In this document: positions 45,628-54,094 of the stretch, one piece after another | Position numbering within the stretch: the first letter of the stretch is position 1 | Layout: every line of letters starts with the position of its first letter | Program-made: the position numbers and the translations under genes | Source of the DNA: Roseivivax sp. THAF197b | Lineage (GTDB): Bacteria > Pseudomonadota > Alphaproteobacteria > Rhodobacterales > Rhodobacteraceae | Assembly (NCBI RefSeq): GCF_009363255.1 | Contig: NZ_CP045318.1 | Location: 33,501 to 97,500 of the forward strand | Reading direction: 5' to 3' | DNA: 64,000 bases | Notes under the pieces: generated by a model | Databases searched by the model: none | Seen by the model: only the letters and a program-made list of their open reading frames with translations | What the model was told of the DNA's origin: nothing

Positions 45628-45653
45628 AAAAGCGCGCCTTCGGGCGCGCTTTT
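45628..45653 (+). terminator. intrinsic terminator of the pyruvate dehydrogenase operon
   Basis: An 11-bp perfect stem AAAAGCGCGCC/GGCGCGCTTTT closed by a TTCG tetraloop, 40 bp after the lpdA stop. It carries A- and T-tracts on both sides, so it can work in both directions, though the next minus-strand gene (chrR) ends 180 bp away. Confidence 0.92.
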
Positions 45654-45832
45654 GCCGTTTCAGGGGCGCAGCTCCCGGCGTGAAACACCGAGGCCGATCA
45701 GGCCGAGAGAAAAGTTGGGGCAGCCGGGTCAGGGGTTGGCCGGGCAATTCAGGTCCTTAGAGCGCGGATGCGATCCACTCCCGCTATCAGGCCAAGTGAA
45801 TTTGCCCACCACGGCGGCGATGCATGACCGCG

Positions 45833-46474
45833 TCAGATGCGCAGGAACGGCTGTGCAATCCGGGGCAGCCAGCCCTTGAACCGCAGGGGCGCATCAGTGA
45901 CCGCAAGGCATATGCAATCCTCCGAGATATCCGCCACCGGGGTATGGTCCACCTCGTCCGAGGCGACTTCCACATCGCCGCGCGCAAACCTGCCGTCCTC
46001 GTCAGTGAAGGCGCCTTGCAGGACAACCGTGATTTCGGTGCCGTGGTGGGAATGGTCCGGCACGGCAGTACCCGCGGGAATATAGAGCAACCGGGCCGTT
46101 GCCGTGTCGTCCGTCATGGGCAGGATGGCCTGCTTGACGCCGCGCCCGACCGAGCGCCATTTCACATCGGCCAGACGTCCGCCGACATAACCCAGGAGGG
46201 GCTGTGGCAGGACCGGATCGCGCGGCGGTGCCGAGACAGCCGCATCGGCATCCATGTTTAGACCGGCCATCGTGCGCGCGAGAAGGTCGTCCGACACAGC
46301 GACGGTCTCCGCCTCGTCCAGAAGCGCGCCGCCCAGGGCATCGAAGCTTTCGGCAGCCGCGCGGCAGGTATCGCAGAGCGACAGATGGGTCGCGACGGCA
46401 AGCGCGAAGGCTTCGGGCAATTGCCCGGCAGCATAGGCCATCAGCATGTCGTCCGGGAGGTGGTGGTGGATCAT
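45833..46474 (-). CDS. chrR: anti-sigma factor ChrR (zinc- and cupin-containing)
   Basis: Holds the ECF sigma factor RpoE inactive until singlet oxygen or related stress. The 213-residue protein has the N-terminal anti-sigma domain with zinc ligands in the HHH start and the HLSLCDTC motif (about residues 30-37). A C-terminal cupin follows, with HSHHGTEITVVLQG and a final His in DEVDHTP. I use ATG 46474; TTG 46492, overlapping the rpoE stop as TTGA, is also possible. Cotranscribed with rpoE. Confidence 0.92.
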   Translation of the reverse strand: MIHHHLPDDMLMAYAAGQLPEAFALAVATHLSLCDTCRAAAESFDALGGALLDEAETVAVSDDLLARTMAGLNMDADAAVSAPPRDPVLPQPLLGYVGGRLADVKWRSVGRGVKQAILPMTDDTATARLLYIPAGTAVPDHSHHGTEITVVLQGAFTDEDGRFARGDVEVASDEVDHTPVADISEDCICLAVTDAPLRFKGWLPRIAQPFLRI

Positions 46475-46488
46475 CGGGCGGGTCTTTC

Positions 46489-47196
46489 TCAATCCAAAGC
46501 GCGGCGCAGCCGCTCGAGGGCAAGGCGAATGCGGGACTTTATGGTGCCAAGCGGAAGGCCGGTTTCGGCCGCGATCTCAGAATGGGAGAGATCGCCGAAA
46601 TAGGCTTTTTCCACGAGCACGCGTTGCTTTTCGGGCAACGCTTTCAGCGCGTCACGCAAGGTTTCGCTTTCCTGTTTCAGTCCGATCACCTCGGTCTGAT
46701 CGGGTTCCTGTTCGGGCCCCCAGGGAAGGTCTTCGGGTTCCGGCCGGGCGTGGCGGCGGAGCACGTCGATGCGGCGGTTGCGGGCGATCGTGTAGATCCA
46801 GGTCGACACGCTGGCCCGTGTCGGATCGAAGCGGTCGGCCTTGCGCCACACCGTCTGCATCACGTCCTGCACGACTTCCTCGGACAGGGCGGGCTCCAGT
46901 CCCGAGCGGATCAGGAACGATTTCAGACGCGGCGCGAAATGCCGAAAGATCGCCGCGAAGGACGCCTCGCAGCGATCCTGCCGGATCATCACCATCTCGG
47001 CCACCCAATCCGCGGGTACGGCGGACGGCGCATCGGGCTCGGCGACAGGCCGGGCCGGACGCTGTGCCGTCAGGACGTTCAGGTTGTGGGACGCGCCAGC
47101 CGCCAGCGGCTCGACGTTTGCGAGTTGTAACATATTGTCCATACGCACAACGCGCTCTGGCGGATCAGTCTTTTCCGTGATCTGGGACTTTTTCAT
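46489..47196 (-). CDS. rpoE: ECF RNA polymerase sigma factor RpoE (singlet-oxygen response type)
   Basis: Group IV sigma factor of 235 residues. Sigma region 2 runs from about residue 82 (FRHFAPRLKSFL) to STWIYTIARNRRIDVLRR, and region 4 is EKQRVLVEKAYFGDLSHSEIA followed by GLPLGTIKSRIRLAL. The first 60 residues are longer than usual, so an internal start near residue 21 or 67 is possible. Paired with ChrR it should direct the photo-oxidative stress response known from Rhodobacter sphaeroides. Its own promoter is not obvious: I do not see the TGATCC/TAAG-type ECF11 promoter in the 59-bp divergent gap. Confidence 0.92.
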   Translation of the reverse strand: MKKSQITEKTDPPERVVRMDNMLQLANVEPLAAGASHNLNVLTAQRPARPVAEPDAPSAVPADWVAEMVMIRQDRCEASFAAIFRHFAPRLKSFLIRSGLEPALSEEVVQDVMQTVWRKADRFDPTRASVSTWIYTIARNRRIDVLRRHARPEPEDLPWGPEQEPDQTEVIGLKQESETLRDALKALPEKQRVLVEKAYFGDLSHSEIAAETGLPLGTIKSRIRLALERLRRALD

Positions 47197-47255
47197 CCGA
47201 ATGACGCCCTCCCGCGTATGTAGTCAAAGTGTTTCACAACCGGAGAAGTTCCCGA

Positions 47256-48551
47256 ATGCCTTTTGAATCGCGTCCGCCAGCGCCCAAACGCGTCGCCGTC
47301 ATCGGTGCCGGAATCTCGGGCCTTGGCGCCGCACATGCCCTGGCCGATGCGCATCACGTCACCTTGATCGAGGCGGAGCCGCGTCTTGGCGGCCACGCCC
47401 GCACCAAGATGGGCGGCAAACGGGGCGATCAGCCGGTGGATACCGGGTTCATCGTCTTCAACTATGCCAACTACCCGAACCTCGCCCAAATCTTCGACAG
47501 GCTCGACGTGCCGGTGGTGAAGTCCGACATGAGCTTCGGCGCGTCCCTTTCGGGCGGACAACTGGAATACGGGCTGGCCTCGCTCGGGGCGATGTTCGCG
47601 CAGCGCCGCAACATCGCCAATCCGCGCTTCCTGCGGATGGTGCGCGATATCTTCCGGTTCAACGCCCGCGCCTTGTCCTCCGCGCAGGACCGCACCCAAA
47701 GCCTCGGCGACTTCCTCGACGACATGGGCACGGGACCGTGGTTCCGGGATTACTATCTTCTGCCGTTGTCGGGCGCGATCTGGTCGACGCCCACGGACAA
47801 GATCCTGGATTTTCCCGCGCATGCGCTGGTGCAGTTCTTCGAGAACCACGCGCTCCTGAATGCCTATGGCCAGCACCAATGGTACACGGTCGATGGCGGC
47901 TCCATCGAATACGTGCGCCGCTTCGAGGCGGCCCTGCGCGCCCAGGGTGTGGAAATGCGTCTCGGCGCACCGGTCGACGCGGTACGCCGCAACGATCTTG
48001 GTGCGCAGGTGAAGCTCAACGGCGCCGAATGGGAGCAATTCGACGAGGTGGTCTTCGCGACGCATTCCGACGACACGCTGCGCCTTCTGGCCGATCCTAC
48101 TCCGAGCGAGCAATCGGCACTCGGCGCCATCGGCTACCAGCCCAATACCGTGGTTCTGCATGGCGATACCGCGATCATGCCGAAATCGCGTAAGGTCTGG
48201 TCGTCCTGGAATTACATCGAGGATGCGCCGCGCGCCCTCAACACGATCGACCTGACCTATTGGATGAACTCGCTGCAGCCAATCGCGATGGACGATTTGT
48301 GCTTCGTGACGCTGAACTCCACCCGCCCCATCCGCGAAGAGCTGATCTGGGACGAGACGACCTTGCGGCATCCGGTCTACGACCTGGCCGCACTCGAGGC
48401 GCAAGGCCAGGTGGCGGCGATGAACGGAGACAACAACACTTGGTTCTGTGGCGCCTGGATGAAGAACGGCTTCCATGAGGACGGGCTGTCCTCCGGTCTC
48501 GATGTCGCGGAAGGCATCCTTGGCAAATCCACGGTGCCGAGTGCCGCGTGA
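47256..48551 (+). CDS. FAD-dependent amine oxidase-like flavoprotein of the RpoE cluster
   Basis: Flavoprotein of 431 residues with the FAD loop VIGAGISGLGAAHALA near residue 13 and the conserved LGGHART region. Members of this family occur with DUF1365 and cyclopropane-fatty-acid-synthase-like genes, and in R. sphaeroides a related protein acts in unsaturated/furan fatty-acid modification under RpoE control (my recall, not a search). GGAGAAG lies 8 bases before ATG 47256. First gene of the divergent five-gene operon; the next start overlaps its stop as GTGA. Confidence 0.85.
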   Translation: MPFESRPPAPKRVAVIGAGISGLGAAHALADAHHVTLIEAEPRLGGHARTKMGGKRGDQPVDTGFIVFNYANYPNLAQIFDRLDVPVVKSDMSFGASLSGGQLEYGLASLGAMFAQRRNIANPRFLRMVRDIFRFNARALSSAQDRTQSLGDFLDDMGTGPWFRDYYLLPLSGAIWSTPTDKILDFPAHALVQFFENHALLNAYGQHQWYTVDGGSIEYVRRFEAALRAQGVEMRLGAPVDAVRRNDLGAQVKLNGAEWEQFDEVVFATHSDDTLRLLADPTPSEQSALGAIGYQPNTVVLHGDTAIMPKSRKVWSSWNYIEDAPRALNTIDLTYWMNSLQPIAMDDLCFVTLNSTRPIREELIWDETTLRHPVYDLAALEAQGQVAAMNGDNNTWFCGAWMKNGFHEDGLSSGLDVAEGILGKSTVPSAA

Positions 48552-49312
48552 CCCACTTCGTCGATCATATTGAGGGCCATACCTGGCACGGGCGGAAGGG
48601 CGCGGTGAAAAACGACTTCCGCTACTCGATTGACTACGTGTGCCTCGATGCGGAAGCCCCCGTGGAGGGGCCCCGCCTCTTCTCGCGCAACGGCAAGAAC
48701 CTGCTCTCCTTGCAGGATCGCGATCATGGTGGACCGCCGAATGAGGGCCGGGGCGCGCCCTGGGCGCGCGCGGTACTCGACCAGTACCAGATCCGCGCAG
48801 ACGGTCAGCTTCTGCTTCTGGCCCAGCCGCGCGTTCTGGGCCATGTCTTCAACCCGGTCAGCTTCTGGCTGGCACATAACGCGGATGGCGCTTTGATTGC
48901 AGTGATCGCCGAGGTGACGAACACGTTCGGAGATCGGCACTCGTATCTTGCGGCGCGGGCAGACGGCGGGGCCATCGGGCCATCGGACAAGCTAAAAGCC
49001 GCGAAGATCTTCCACGTCTCGCCCTTCCAGCCGATCAGCGGGGGCTATGTCTTCCGCTTCGATATTCGCGACGACCGGATTGGCATCTGGATCGATTTCG
49101 ACGCGGATGGCGGTGAGAACGGCGTGATTGCCACGCTGACGGGACGCCGTAAACCGATGAGCGACCTGTCGGCGCTGCGCGCGCTGGTGCGACGGCCTTT
49201 CGGCTCGCGGCGGGTTTTGGCGCTCATTCATTGGCAGGCGTTGAAACTCTGGTGGAAGGGCGCGCGCTACAAGCCGCGGCCCGAGCCGCCCGCCTCCGAG
49301 GTGTCGCGTTGA
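48548..49312 (+). CDS. DUF1365 family protein
   Basis: Protein of 254 residues with the DUF1365 hallmarks: early GHTWHGRKGAVKNDFRYSIDY, the FNPVSFWL motif, AEVTNTFGDRHSYL and a FHVSPFQPISGGYVFRF strand (quoted in part). The family is regularly found next to FAD amine oxidases and SAM-dependent cyclopropane-type methyltransferases; its biochemical role is not firmly known. The GTG start at 48548 overlaps the upstream stop by 4 bases. No methyltransferase of that type is present in this cluster. Confidence 0.88.
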   Translation: MTHFVDHIEGHTWHGRKGAVKNDFRYSIDYVCLDAEAPVEGPRLFSRNGKNLLSLQDRDHGGPPNEGRGAPWARAVLDQYQIRADGQLLLLAQPRVLGHVFNPVSFWLAHNADGALIAVIAEVTNTFGDRHSYLAARADGGAIGPSDKLKAAKIFHVSPFQPISGGYVFRFDIRDDRIGIWIDFDADGGENGVIATLTGRRKPMSDLSALRALVRRPFGSRRVLALIHWQALKLWWKGARYKPRPEPPASEVSR

Positions 49313-50538
49313 GCGGAGCCAAACCCCTGAACCTGCCGGGCTATGCGGTCTTCGCGGGCACGCTGTCGGCGGCCGGACTGCCGATCTATATCCACGCGCC
49401 CAAATTCTACGCCGACAATTACGCCGTGAGCCTCGGCACGCTCGGCACGATCCTGTTCGCGCTGCGCTTGCTGGACCTCGTGCAGGATCCGTCCTTCGGC
49501 TGGCTCACCGAAAAGCTGCGCCATGTGCGCGGATTGGCCGTGGCGACGGCGGCGGTGGTCATGGGCTCTGGCATGATCGGGCTTTTCGCCGTCGCTCCGC
49601 CCATCGCGCCGGGTCTTTGGTTCGCGTTGACACTGACCATGGTCTTCTCGGCCTTCTCGTTTCTGACGATCACCTTTTATGCGCGCGGTGTCGCCAAGGC
49701 AGGCGATCTGGGCCCGCGCGGGCATCTGCGGCTGGCCCGCTGGCGGGAGACGGGCGGCCTTCTAGGTGTCTGTGTGGCCTCGGTCCTTCCGACGGCGTTT
49801 GCGGCGATGGGATTGCCGGAATTCGCGGCCTTTTCGCTCGTCTTTGCGGGGCTGTGCCTTGTGGCCGTGGTTCTGATGCGCACCGAATGGTCCGGCGGGA
49901 TCGCCGTGCAAAGCCAGGGCTTCGGCGTCATCCTGCGCGATCCCGTTGCCCGCAAGCTGCTTCTGGTGGCGCTGGCCAACGCGACGCCGGTCGCGGTGAC
50001 CTCGACGCTGTTCCTGTTCTTCGTGGAAAGCCGGTTGCAGGCGCCGGGCTGGGAAGGGCCGCTCTTGTTGCTGTTCTTCCTTGCGGCCGCGGGCTCGGCC
50101 CCCTTCTGGTCCCAACTGGCCGAACGGATTGGTGCGAAGCGCACGCTGATGGGGGCGATGGTTGCGGCGATTGTGGCGTTTTCCTTCGCGCTGACCTTGG
50201 GCGAAGGCGACACGATCGCATTCGCGGTGATCTGCGTGGCCTCCGGTGCGACGCTGGGCGCAGACCTGACCCTACTGCCCGCGATCTTCTCGCAACGGAT
50301 GGAGCGGATCGCCCCCAATGCCAGCGAAGGCTTCTCGCTGTGGTCCTTCGCGCAGAAATTCACGCTGGCTTTCGCAGCCGTCGCCCTACTTCCCCTGCTA
50401 GGAGCCGTTGGCTTCGAGACGGGGAAAGAAAATTCTGCACAAGCGCTTTGGACCCTTAGCCTGCTCTATGCGTTGGTCCCCTGTATCCTGAAACTACTCG
50501 CCTTGGGGCTTCTCTGGGCGACCCGATTGGAAGAGTGA
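49309..50538 (+). CDS. major facilitator superfamily transporter of the RpoE cluster
   Basis: About 12 membrane helices in 409 residues, with GPH-symporter-like features (LRLLDLVQDPSFGWLTEK after the first helices, which is the family A-type loop). It starts at TTG 49309 (overlap TTGA with the DUF1365 stop) after GAGG at 7 bases; the longer frame from 49231 lies inside the upstream gene. What it exports or imports is not readable; context suggests movement of a lipid or fatty-acid-related product under oxidative stress. Confidence 0.85.
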   Translation: MSGAKPLNLPGYAVFAGTLSAAGLPIYIHAPKFYADNYAVSLGTLGTILFALRLLDLVQDPSFGWLTEKLRHVRGLAVATAAVVMGSGMIGLFAVAPPIAPGLWFALTLTMVFSAFSFLTITFYARGVAKAGDLGPRGHLRLARWRETGGLLGVCVASVLPTAFAAMGLPEFAAFSLVFAGLCLVAVVLMRTEWSGGIAVQSQGFGVILRDPVARKLLLVALANATPVAVTSTLFLFFVESRLQAPGWEGPLLLLFFLAAAGSAPFWSQLAERIGAKRTLMGAMVAAIVAFSFALTLGEGDTIAFAVICVASGATLGADLTLLPAIFSQRMERIAPNASEGFSLWSFAQKFTLAFAAVALLPLLGAVGFETGKENSAQALWTLSLLYALVPCILKLLALGLLWATRLEE

Positions 50539-50542
50539 GGAC

Positions 50543-51103
50543 ATGGCGGCACTGTCCTTCATTATTGGTATTCTTGTTGCTCTCGCGGGCGTCTGGCTCG
50601 TGCGGTGGCAATACAGCTTTGTCGGCCAGACACCGGCGCATTACGAAGACAAGATCCCCGCATTCGACCTCAAACAGCACCTGAACGGCCCGATGATCTG
50701 CGAGGGCGTCATCTACGGCCCGCTCGGGCGGGTCGTGTCGCGCTTCGTCGCCGATTTCGTTGTCGATTGGGACGGGGACGAGGGCGTCATGCGGGAATCC
50801 TTCGTCTATGACAGCGGCGAGACGCAGGAGCGCGCCTGGTACCTGACCGTGCAGCCCGACGGCGGCGTCATCGCGCGCGCCGAGGATGTCGTCGGCGAAG
50901 GTGTCGGCGCGCAGACTGGCGCTTCGATGCGGCTGAAATACCGGATCCGGCTGGATGAAGCGGCGGGCGGGCATGTGCTCAACGTTGTCGACTGGATGTA
51001 TCTGACCCCGAACGGGACGATCATCAATCGCAGTCAATTTCGCAAATATGGCATCAAGGTCGCCGAACTTGTCGCGACCATGCGCCGGAAGGAGGCATCT
51101 TGA
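50543..51103 (+). CDS. DUF3833 family protein
   Basis: Protein of 186 residues. An N-terminal membrane helix (residues 4-21) leads to a beta-rich domain with FDLKQHLNGPMICEGVIYGP, VADFVVDWDGD and DWMYLTPNGTIINRSQFRKYG (each quoted in part), the DUF3833 pattern. Function unknown; it is membrane-anchored and probably faces the periplasm. GAGG before ATG 50543, five bases after the MFS stop. The SDR gene overlaps its end. Confidence 0.85.
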   Translation: MAALSFIIGILVALAGVWLVRWQYSFVGQTPAHYEDKIPAFDLKQHLNGPMICEGVIYGPLGRVVSRFVADFVVDWDGDEGVMRESFVYDSGETQERAWYLTVQPDGGVIARAEDVVGEGVGAQTGASMRLKYRIRLDEAAGGHVLNVVDWMYLTPNGTIINRSQFRKYGIKVAELVATMRRKEAS

Positions 51104-51831
51104 AGGACTGGACGGGCAAGCGATACTGGATCGTCGGCGCAAGCGCGGGGCTGGGCTCCGCCGTCGCACATCAACTCAGCCGAGTGGGCGCGAAGCTCGT
51201 TCTGTCGGCACGCGACGGCGATGCGCTGCGAGAGCTCGCTGACGAGCTTCCCGGCGTTGCCGAGGTCGTGACGCTGGATATCACCGACGACGCGTCCTGC
51301 GCGGAGGCCGCAAAGACGGTCGGTGATGTTGACGGCGTGGTCTTCTGTGCCGGCGTCTATTGGCCCTTCGGCGCCAAGGAGTGGGATGCCGAGAAGGCCG
51401 TGATGATGGGCCAGGTGAATTACATCGGCGCGATGCGTTTTCTCGGTCATGTCGTCCCGCGCATGGTCGAACGCGATCACGGGCATATCGTTTTGGTTGG
51501 ATCGCTTACGGGATATCGCGGCCTGCCGGGATCCTTCGCCTATACCTCGTCCAAGGCGGCGGTGATGTCGCTGGCCGAGTGCCTGCATTCCGATCTGCAC
51601 AAGACGGGCGTTCAGGTGCAACTTCTGAGCCCGGGCTTCGTGAAAACGCGCCTGACCGAGAAGAACGATTTCAAGATGCCCCAGATCATGGAGCCCGATG
51701 AGGCCGCCCGGATCATGTTCGAGCATATGAATTCGGACAATTTCTCGCGCGCCTTCCCGAACCCCTTCTCATGGGTGTTCAAGGTCGGGCAATTTCTTCC
51801 CGACGGGCTTTATTACCGCATCTTTTCCTAA
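51100..51831 (+). CDS. short-chain dehydrogenase/reductase of the RpoE cluster
   Basis: SDR of 243 residues. Cofactor loop GASAGLGSAVA near residue 12, NAG-like FCAGVYWP, catalytic Ser in LVGSLTGYRG and YTSSK with the catalytic Tyr/Lys. The C-terminal part has a membrane-association look (FPNPFSWVFKVGQFLPDGLYY). Start is TTG 51100 overlapping the DUF3833 stop, after AAGGAGG. It ends four bases into the dinB gene on the opposite strand, so no terminator fits between them. Substrate unknown; lipid-related by context. Confidence 0.88.
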   Translation: MKDWTGKRYWIVGASAGLGSAVAHQLSRVGAKLVLSARDGDALRELADELPGVAEVVTLDITDDASCAEAAKTVGDVDGVVFCAGVYWPFGAKEWDAEKAVMMGQVNYIGAMRFLGHVVPRMVERDHGHIVLVGSLTGYRGLPGSFAYTSSKAAVMSLAECLHSDLHKTGVQVQLLSPGFVKTRLTEKNDFKMPQIMEPDEAARIMFEHMNSDNFSRAFPNPFSWVFKVGQFLPDGLYYRIFS

Positions 51832-53081
51832 CGCAGCGCGCGGCCCTTCAGGATCGCATCGGGGCCGAACCGCGCCCGGATGCGGTCCGTTGCGCGTTCC
51901 GCCTCGCTTCGGCGCGCGGCGTCCGGGTCCAGCAAATCGGGGGCCCGGTCCGCGTCTTCGGCAGAGCAAAGGTCCGACAACCCCACGCCGAGCAGCCTGT
52001 AGGCGCCCTTTCCCTCCAGCTGATCGAAGAGCGCGCGTGCCTCGCGGTAGATGCGGTCGGCGATCTGCGTCGGATCGCGCAGGGCATGGCGCCGCGTGAT
52101 CAGCGCAAATTTCGCGGTTTTCAGTTTCAGCACCACGACACGGCCCGCAAGATCCTTGGCCTTGGCGCGGTCAGCCACCTTTTCAGCCATACGCCACAGA
52201 TGCCCGTCCAGGATGTCGGGATCGGCAGTGTCCTCGTGAAAGGTCGTCTCGTTCGAGATCGACTTGACCGGATTGCGGGAGGACACGCGGCGCACATCCT
52301 CTCCCTGCGCAAGATGGTAGAGCCGCGTGCCCATGGACCCGAACCGCGCGGTCAGATCGCGCGCCTCCCAGCGCAAGAGATCGTCGAAAGTGCGGATGCC
52401 CGCCCGTTCCAGCGAGTCCTGCGTGGCGGCTCCGACCCCCCAGATCATCCGCACCGGCTTTTGCCGCAGGAAGTCCTGTGTTTCGGCTGCACCGATCACC
52501 GCGAAGCCGAAGGGCTTGTCGAGATCGGAGGCGACCTTGGCCAGGAACTTGTTATGCGACAGCCCGATTGATCCCGTGATGCCCAACTCGTCGCGCATCC
52601 GCTTCACGAGCCCGGCCAGCATGACCGCGGGTGGACGACCGTGCAGCTTGGCGGTGCCCGACAGATCAAGGAACGCCTCATCGAGCGACAGGGGTTCGAT
52701 CGCGGGGGTCAACGCCTCCATCATCTCGCGGATTGCGCGGCTGATCTCGGCATAAAGCTGCATGCGCGGCTTGATGATGACCGCGTCGGGGCAGAGCTTC
52801 AGCGCCTGGAACATCGGCATGGCAGAGCGCACGCCCTTGATCCGCGCGACGTAACATGCGGTGGAGACGACACCGCGCCGCCCGCCTCCGATAATCACCG
52901 GCTTGTCCGCCAATTCGGGATTGTCCCGTTTCTCGATCGAGGCATAGAACGCATCGCAATCCATATGCGCGATGGACAGATCCCACAGTTCGTCATGCCG
53001 CACCACGCGCCGGGACCGGCAGGCGGGACAGCGCGGTTCGGTGTCGAACTGGGTCAGGCAATCACGGCAGAGAGCGGGCAT
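51828..53081 (-). CDS. dinB: DNA polymerase IV with N-terminal zinc-ribbon extension
   Basis: Y-family translesion polymerase, 417 residues. Residues 1-25 carry a Cys4 knuckle (CRDC and CPAC), an extension absent from E. coli DinB. The palm follows with HMDCDAFYASIE, the catalytic SLDEAFLD, and SHNKFLAKVASDLDKP. The little-finger domain and a C-terminal tail with LGVGLSDL complete it. No clear beta-clamp motif is seen at the end beyond a short basic tail. The start ATG 53081 is well supported by the zinc knuckle. It overlaps the SDR gene tail to tail. Confidence 0.93.
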   Translation of the reverse strand: MPALCRDCLTQFDTEPRCPACRSRRVVRHDELWDLSIAHMDCDAFYASIEKRDNPELADKPVIIGGGRRGVVSTACYVARIKGVRSAMPMFQALKLCPDAVIIKPRMQLYAEISRAIREMMEALTPAIEPLSLDEAFLDLSGTAKLHGRPPAVMLAGLVKRMRDELGITGSIGLSHNKFLAKVASDLDKPFGFAVIGAAETQDFLRQKPVRMIWGVGAATQDSLERAGIRTFDDLLRWEARDLTARFGSMGTRLYHLAQGEDVRRVSSRNPVKSISNETTFHEDTADPDILDGHLWRMAEKVADRAKAKDLAGRVVVLKLKTAKFALITRRHALRDPTQIADRIYREARALFDQLEGKGAYRLLGVGLSDLCSAEDADRAPDLLDPDAARRSEAERATDRIRARFGPDAILKGRALR

Positions 53082-53110
53082 GGTCCGATCATGTGCGGAA
53101 AAGGGATACG

Positions 53111-53560
53111 ATGTCGAACATGTGCAGCCGGAAGCTTGGGATCAACATGGAAGACGGGTTTCACGGTGCAAAGCTGGTGCTGACGTTGGGGTCGAAGCTG
53201 GTGGTTTTGCGGCGTGATGCACGTCCCGATCTGCTATGGCCCGGCATGTTGGACCTGCCCGGCGGCGCGCGTGAGGGTGTCGAGACGCCCCAGGAATGTG
53301 CGCTGCGCGAAGTGCGGGAAGAAACGGGGCTGGCGTTAAGCGCGGATCACATCACGGACACGCTGGTGCGACGGGACGTGCGGGGTGCTGCGTTTTTCTT
53401 TCGCATCGCGCTGGAGACGGGATGGGAGAGGAAGCTTCACAAGGGGCCGGAAGGTCAGGGGCTGATGCTGATGCGGCCCGAGGTGTTCATCCACTCGAAC
53501 GAGGCCATCCCGCATTTCCGGACCGTGGTTCGCCGGATGATGACCTTGCCGGACGCTTAA
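53111..53560 (+). CDS. Nudix hydrolase
   Basis: Pyrophosphohydrolase of 149 residues. The full Nudix box is present (G-x5-E-x7-REVREETGLAL, around residues 57-79). A preceding LLWPGMLDLPGG segment is typical of small Nudix enzymes that clean oxidised or modified nucleotides. ATG 53111 follows AAAAGGGA; GTG 53093 is an alternative. It is divergent from dinB, and a nucleotide-sanitising role beside a translesion polymerase is plausible but unproven. Confidence 0.88.
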   Translation: MSNMCSRKLGINMEDGFHGAKLVLTLGSKLVVLRRDARPDLLWPGMLDLPGGAREGVETPQECALREVREETGLALSADHITDTLVRRDVRGAAFFFRIALETGWERKLHKGPEGQGLMLMRPEVFIHSNEAIPHFRTVVRRMMTLPDA

Positions 53561-53597
53561 AGCGCGCTGTCTCCACGGCTCGACGGTGGGTGGACAT

Positions 53598-53634
53598 AAA
53601 AAAGCCGGGACCGAGGGGAAGGCTCGGTCCCGGC
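53598..53634 (-). terminator. intrinsic terminator of the small hypothetical gene
   Basis: A 12-bp perfect stem GCCGGGACCGAG/CTCGGTCCCGGC with a 7-base loop. Read on the minus strand the stem is followed by six T residues (plus positions 53598-53603 are A), so it ends the minus-strand gene at 53693 and converges with the Nudix gene. Confidence 0.88.
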
Positions 53635-53692
53635 GGTAAGGAGGTCGAGGGACAGGGAAGTGACCTCCAAGGGAACAATGGCGTAACGCCGG

Positions 53693-54013
53693 TCAGGCCG
53701 CCTTGTTCCGCACAAAATCAAAAAAGTTGCGGGTTTTTTCAAAAAGATCGAAGCCGGTTTCGGCGTCATCTGCACCGTCGCGATCCGATTTCGCGCAAAC
53801 CGTTGATTTCAGGCCTGTATTTTTCGCGTCCTGAATCTCAGCCGCAGCGATCAGGCCGCGCTGCACAAGAGCGTCCGGCGCATTCAACGGCGCTGCATAT
53901 TGCGCGGGGCGGCGGATGCTGCCCTCCGCGGTGGTGAAGGTGACTGTAGCCTCGAAGGCCTCTTCCGCGGCGTTGTAGCGAACGGGTCCGAGCTCGGAAT
54001 GTGTCGACTGCAT
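53693..54013 (-). CDS. hypothetical protein next to pyrF
   Basis: A 106-residue protein I do not recognise. The first 60 residues look like a small beta-rich domain (VRYNAAEEAFEATVTFTTAEG, quoted in part, then RRPAQYAAPLNAPDALVQRG). The C-terminal half is polar with aromatic FDLFEKTRNFFDFVRNK, likely helical. No signal peptide or membrane helix. GAGGC lies 6 bases before the ATG and a strong terminator follows, so it is probably a real gene. It is 81 bp after pyrF on the same strand. Confidence 0.7.
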   Translation of the reverse strand: MQSTHSELGPVRYNAAEEAFEATVTFTTAEGSIRRPAQYAAPLNAPDALVQRGLIAAAEIQDAKNTGLKSTVCAKSDRDGADDAETGFDLFEKTRNFFDFVRNKAA

Positions 54014-54094
54014 TTTTGCCTCGTTTGTTATCTCTTGCTGAACAAACGCGGCGCCCTGTGGATAAGTTTCATGCAGGTCGAAAAGGTCGCGGTC

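Noticed and set aside
42402..45629. A 1075-codon minus-strand open frame
   Set aside because: It is antisense to aceF and lpdA, whose protein motifs are unmistakable; the translation is Arg/His/Leu-rich with no recognisable fold.
47197..47255. RpoE-dependent (TGATCC-TAAG type) promoter in the divergent gap
   Set aside because: Searched by eye on both strands; no acceptable pair of elements with normal spacing was found.
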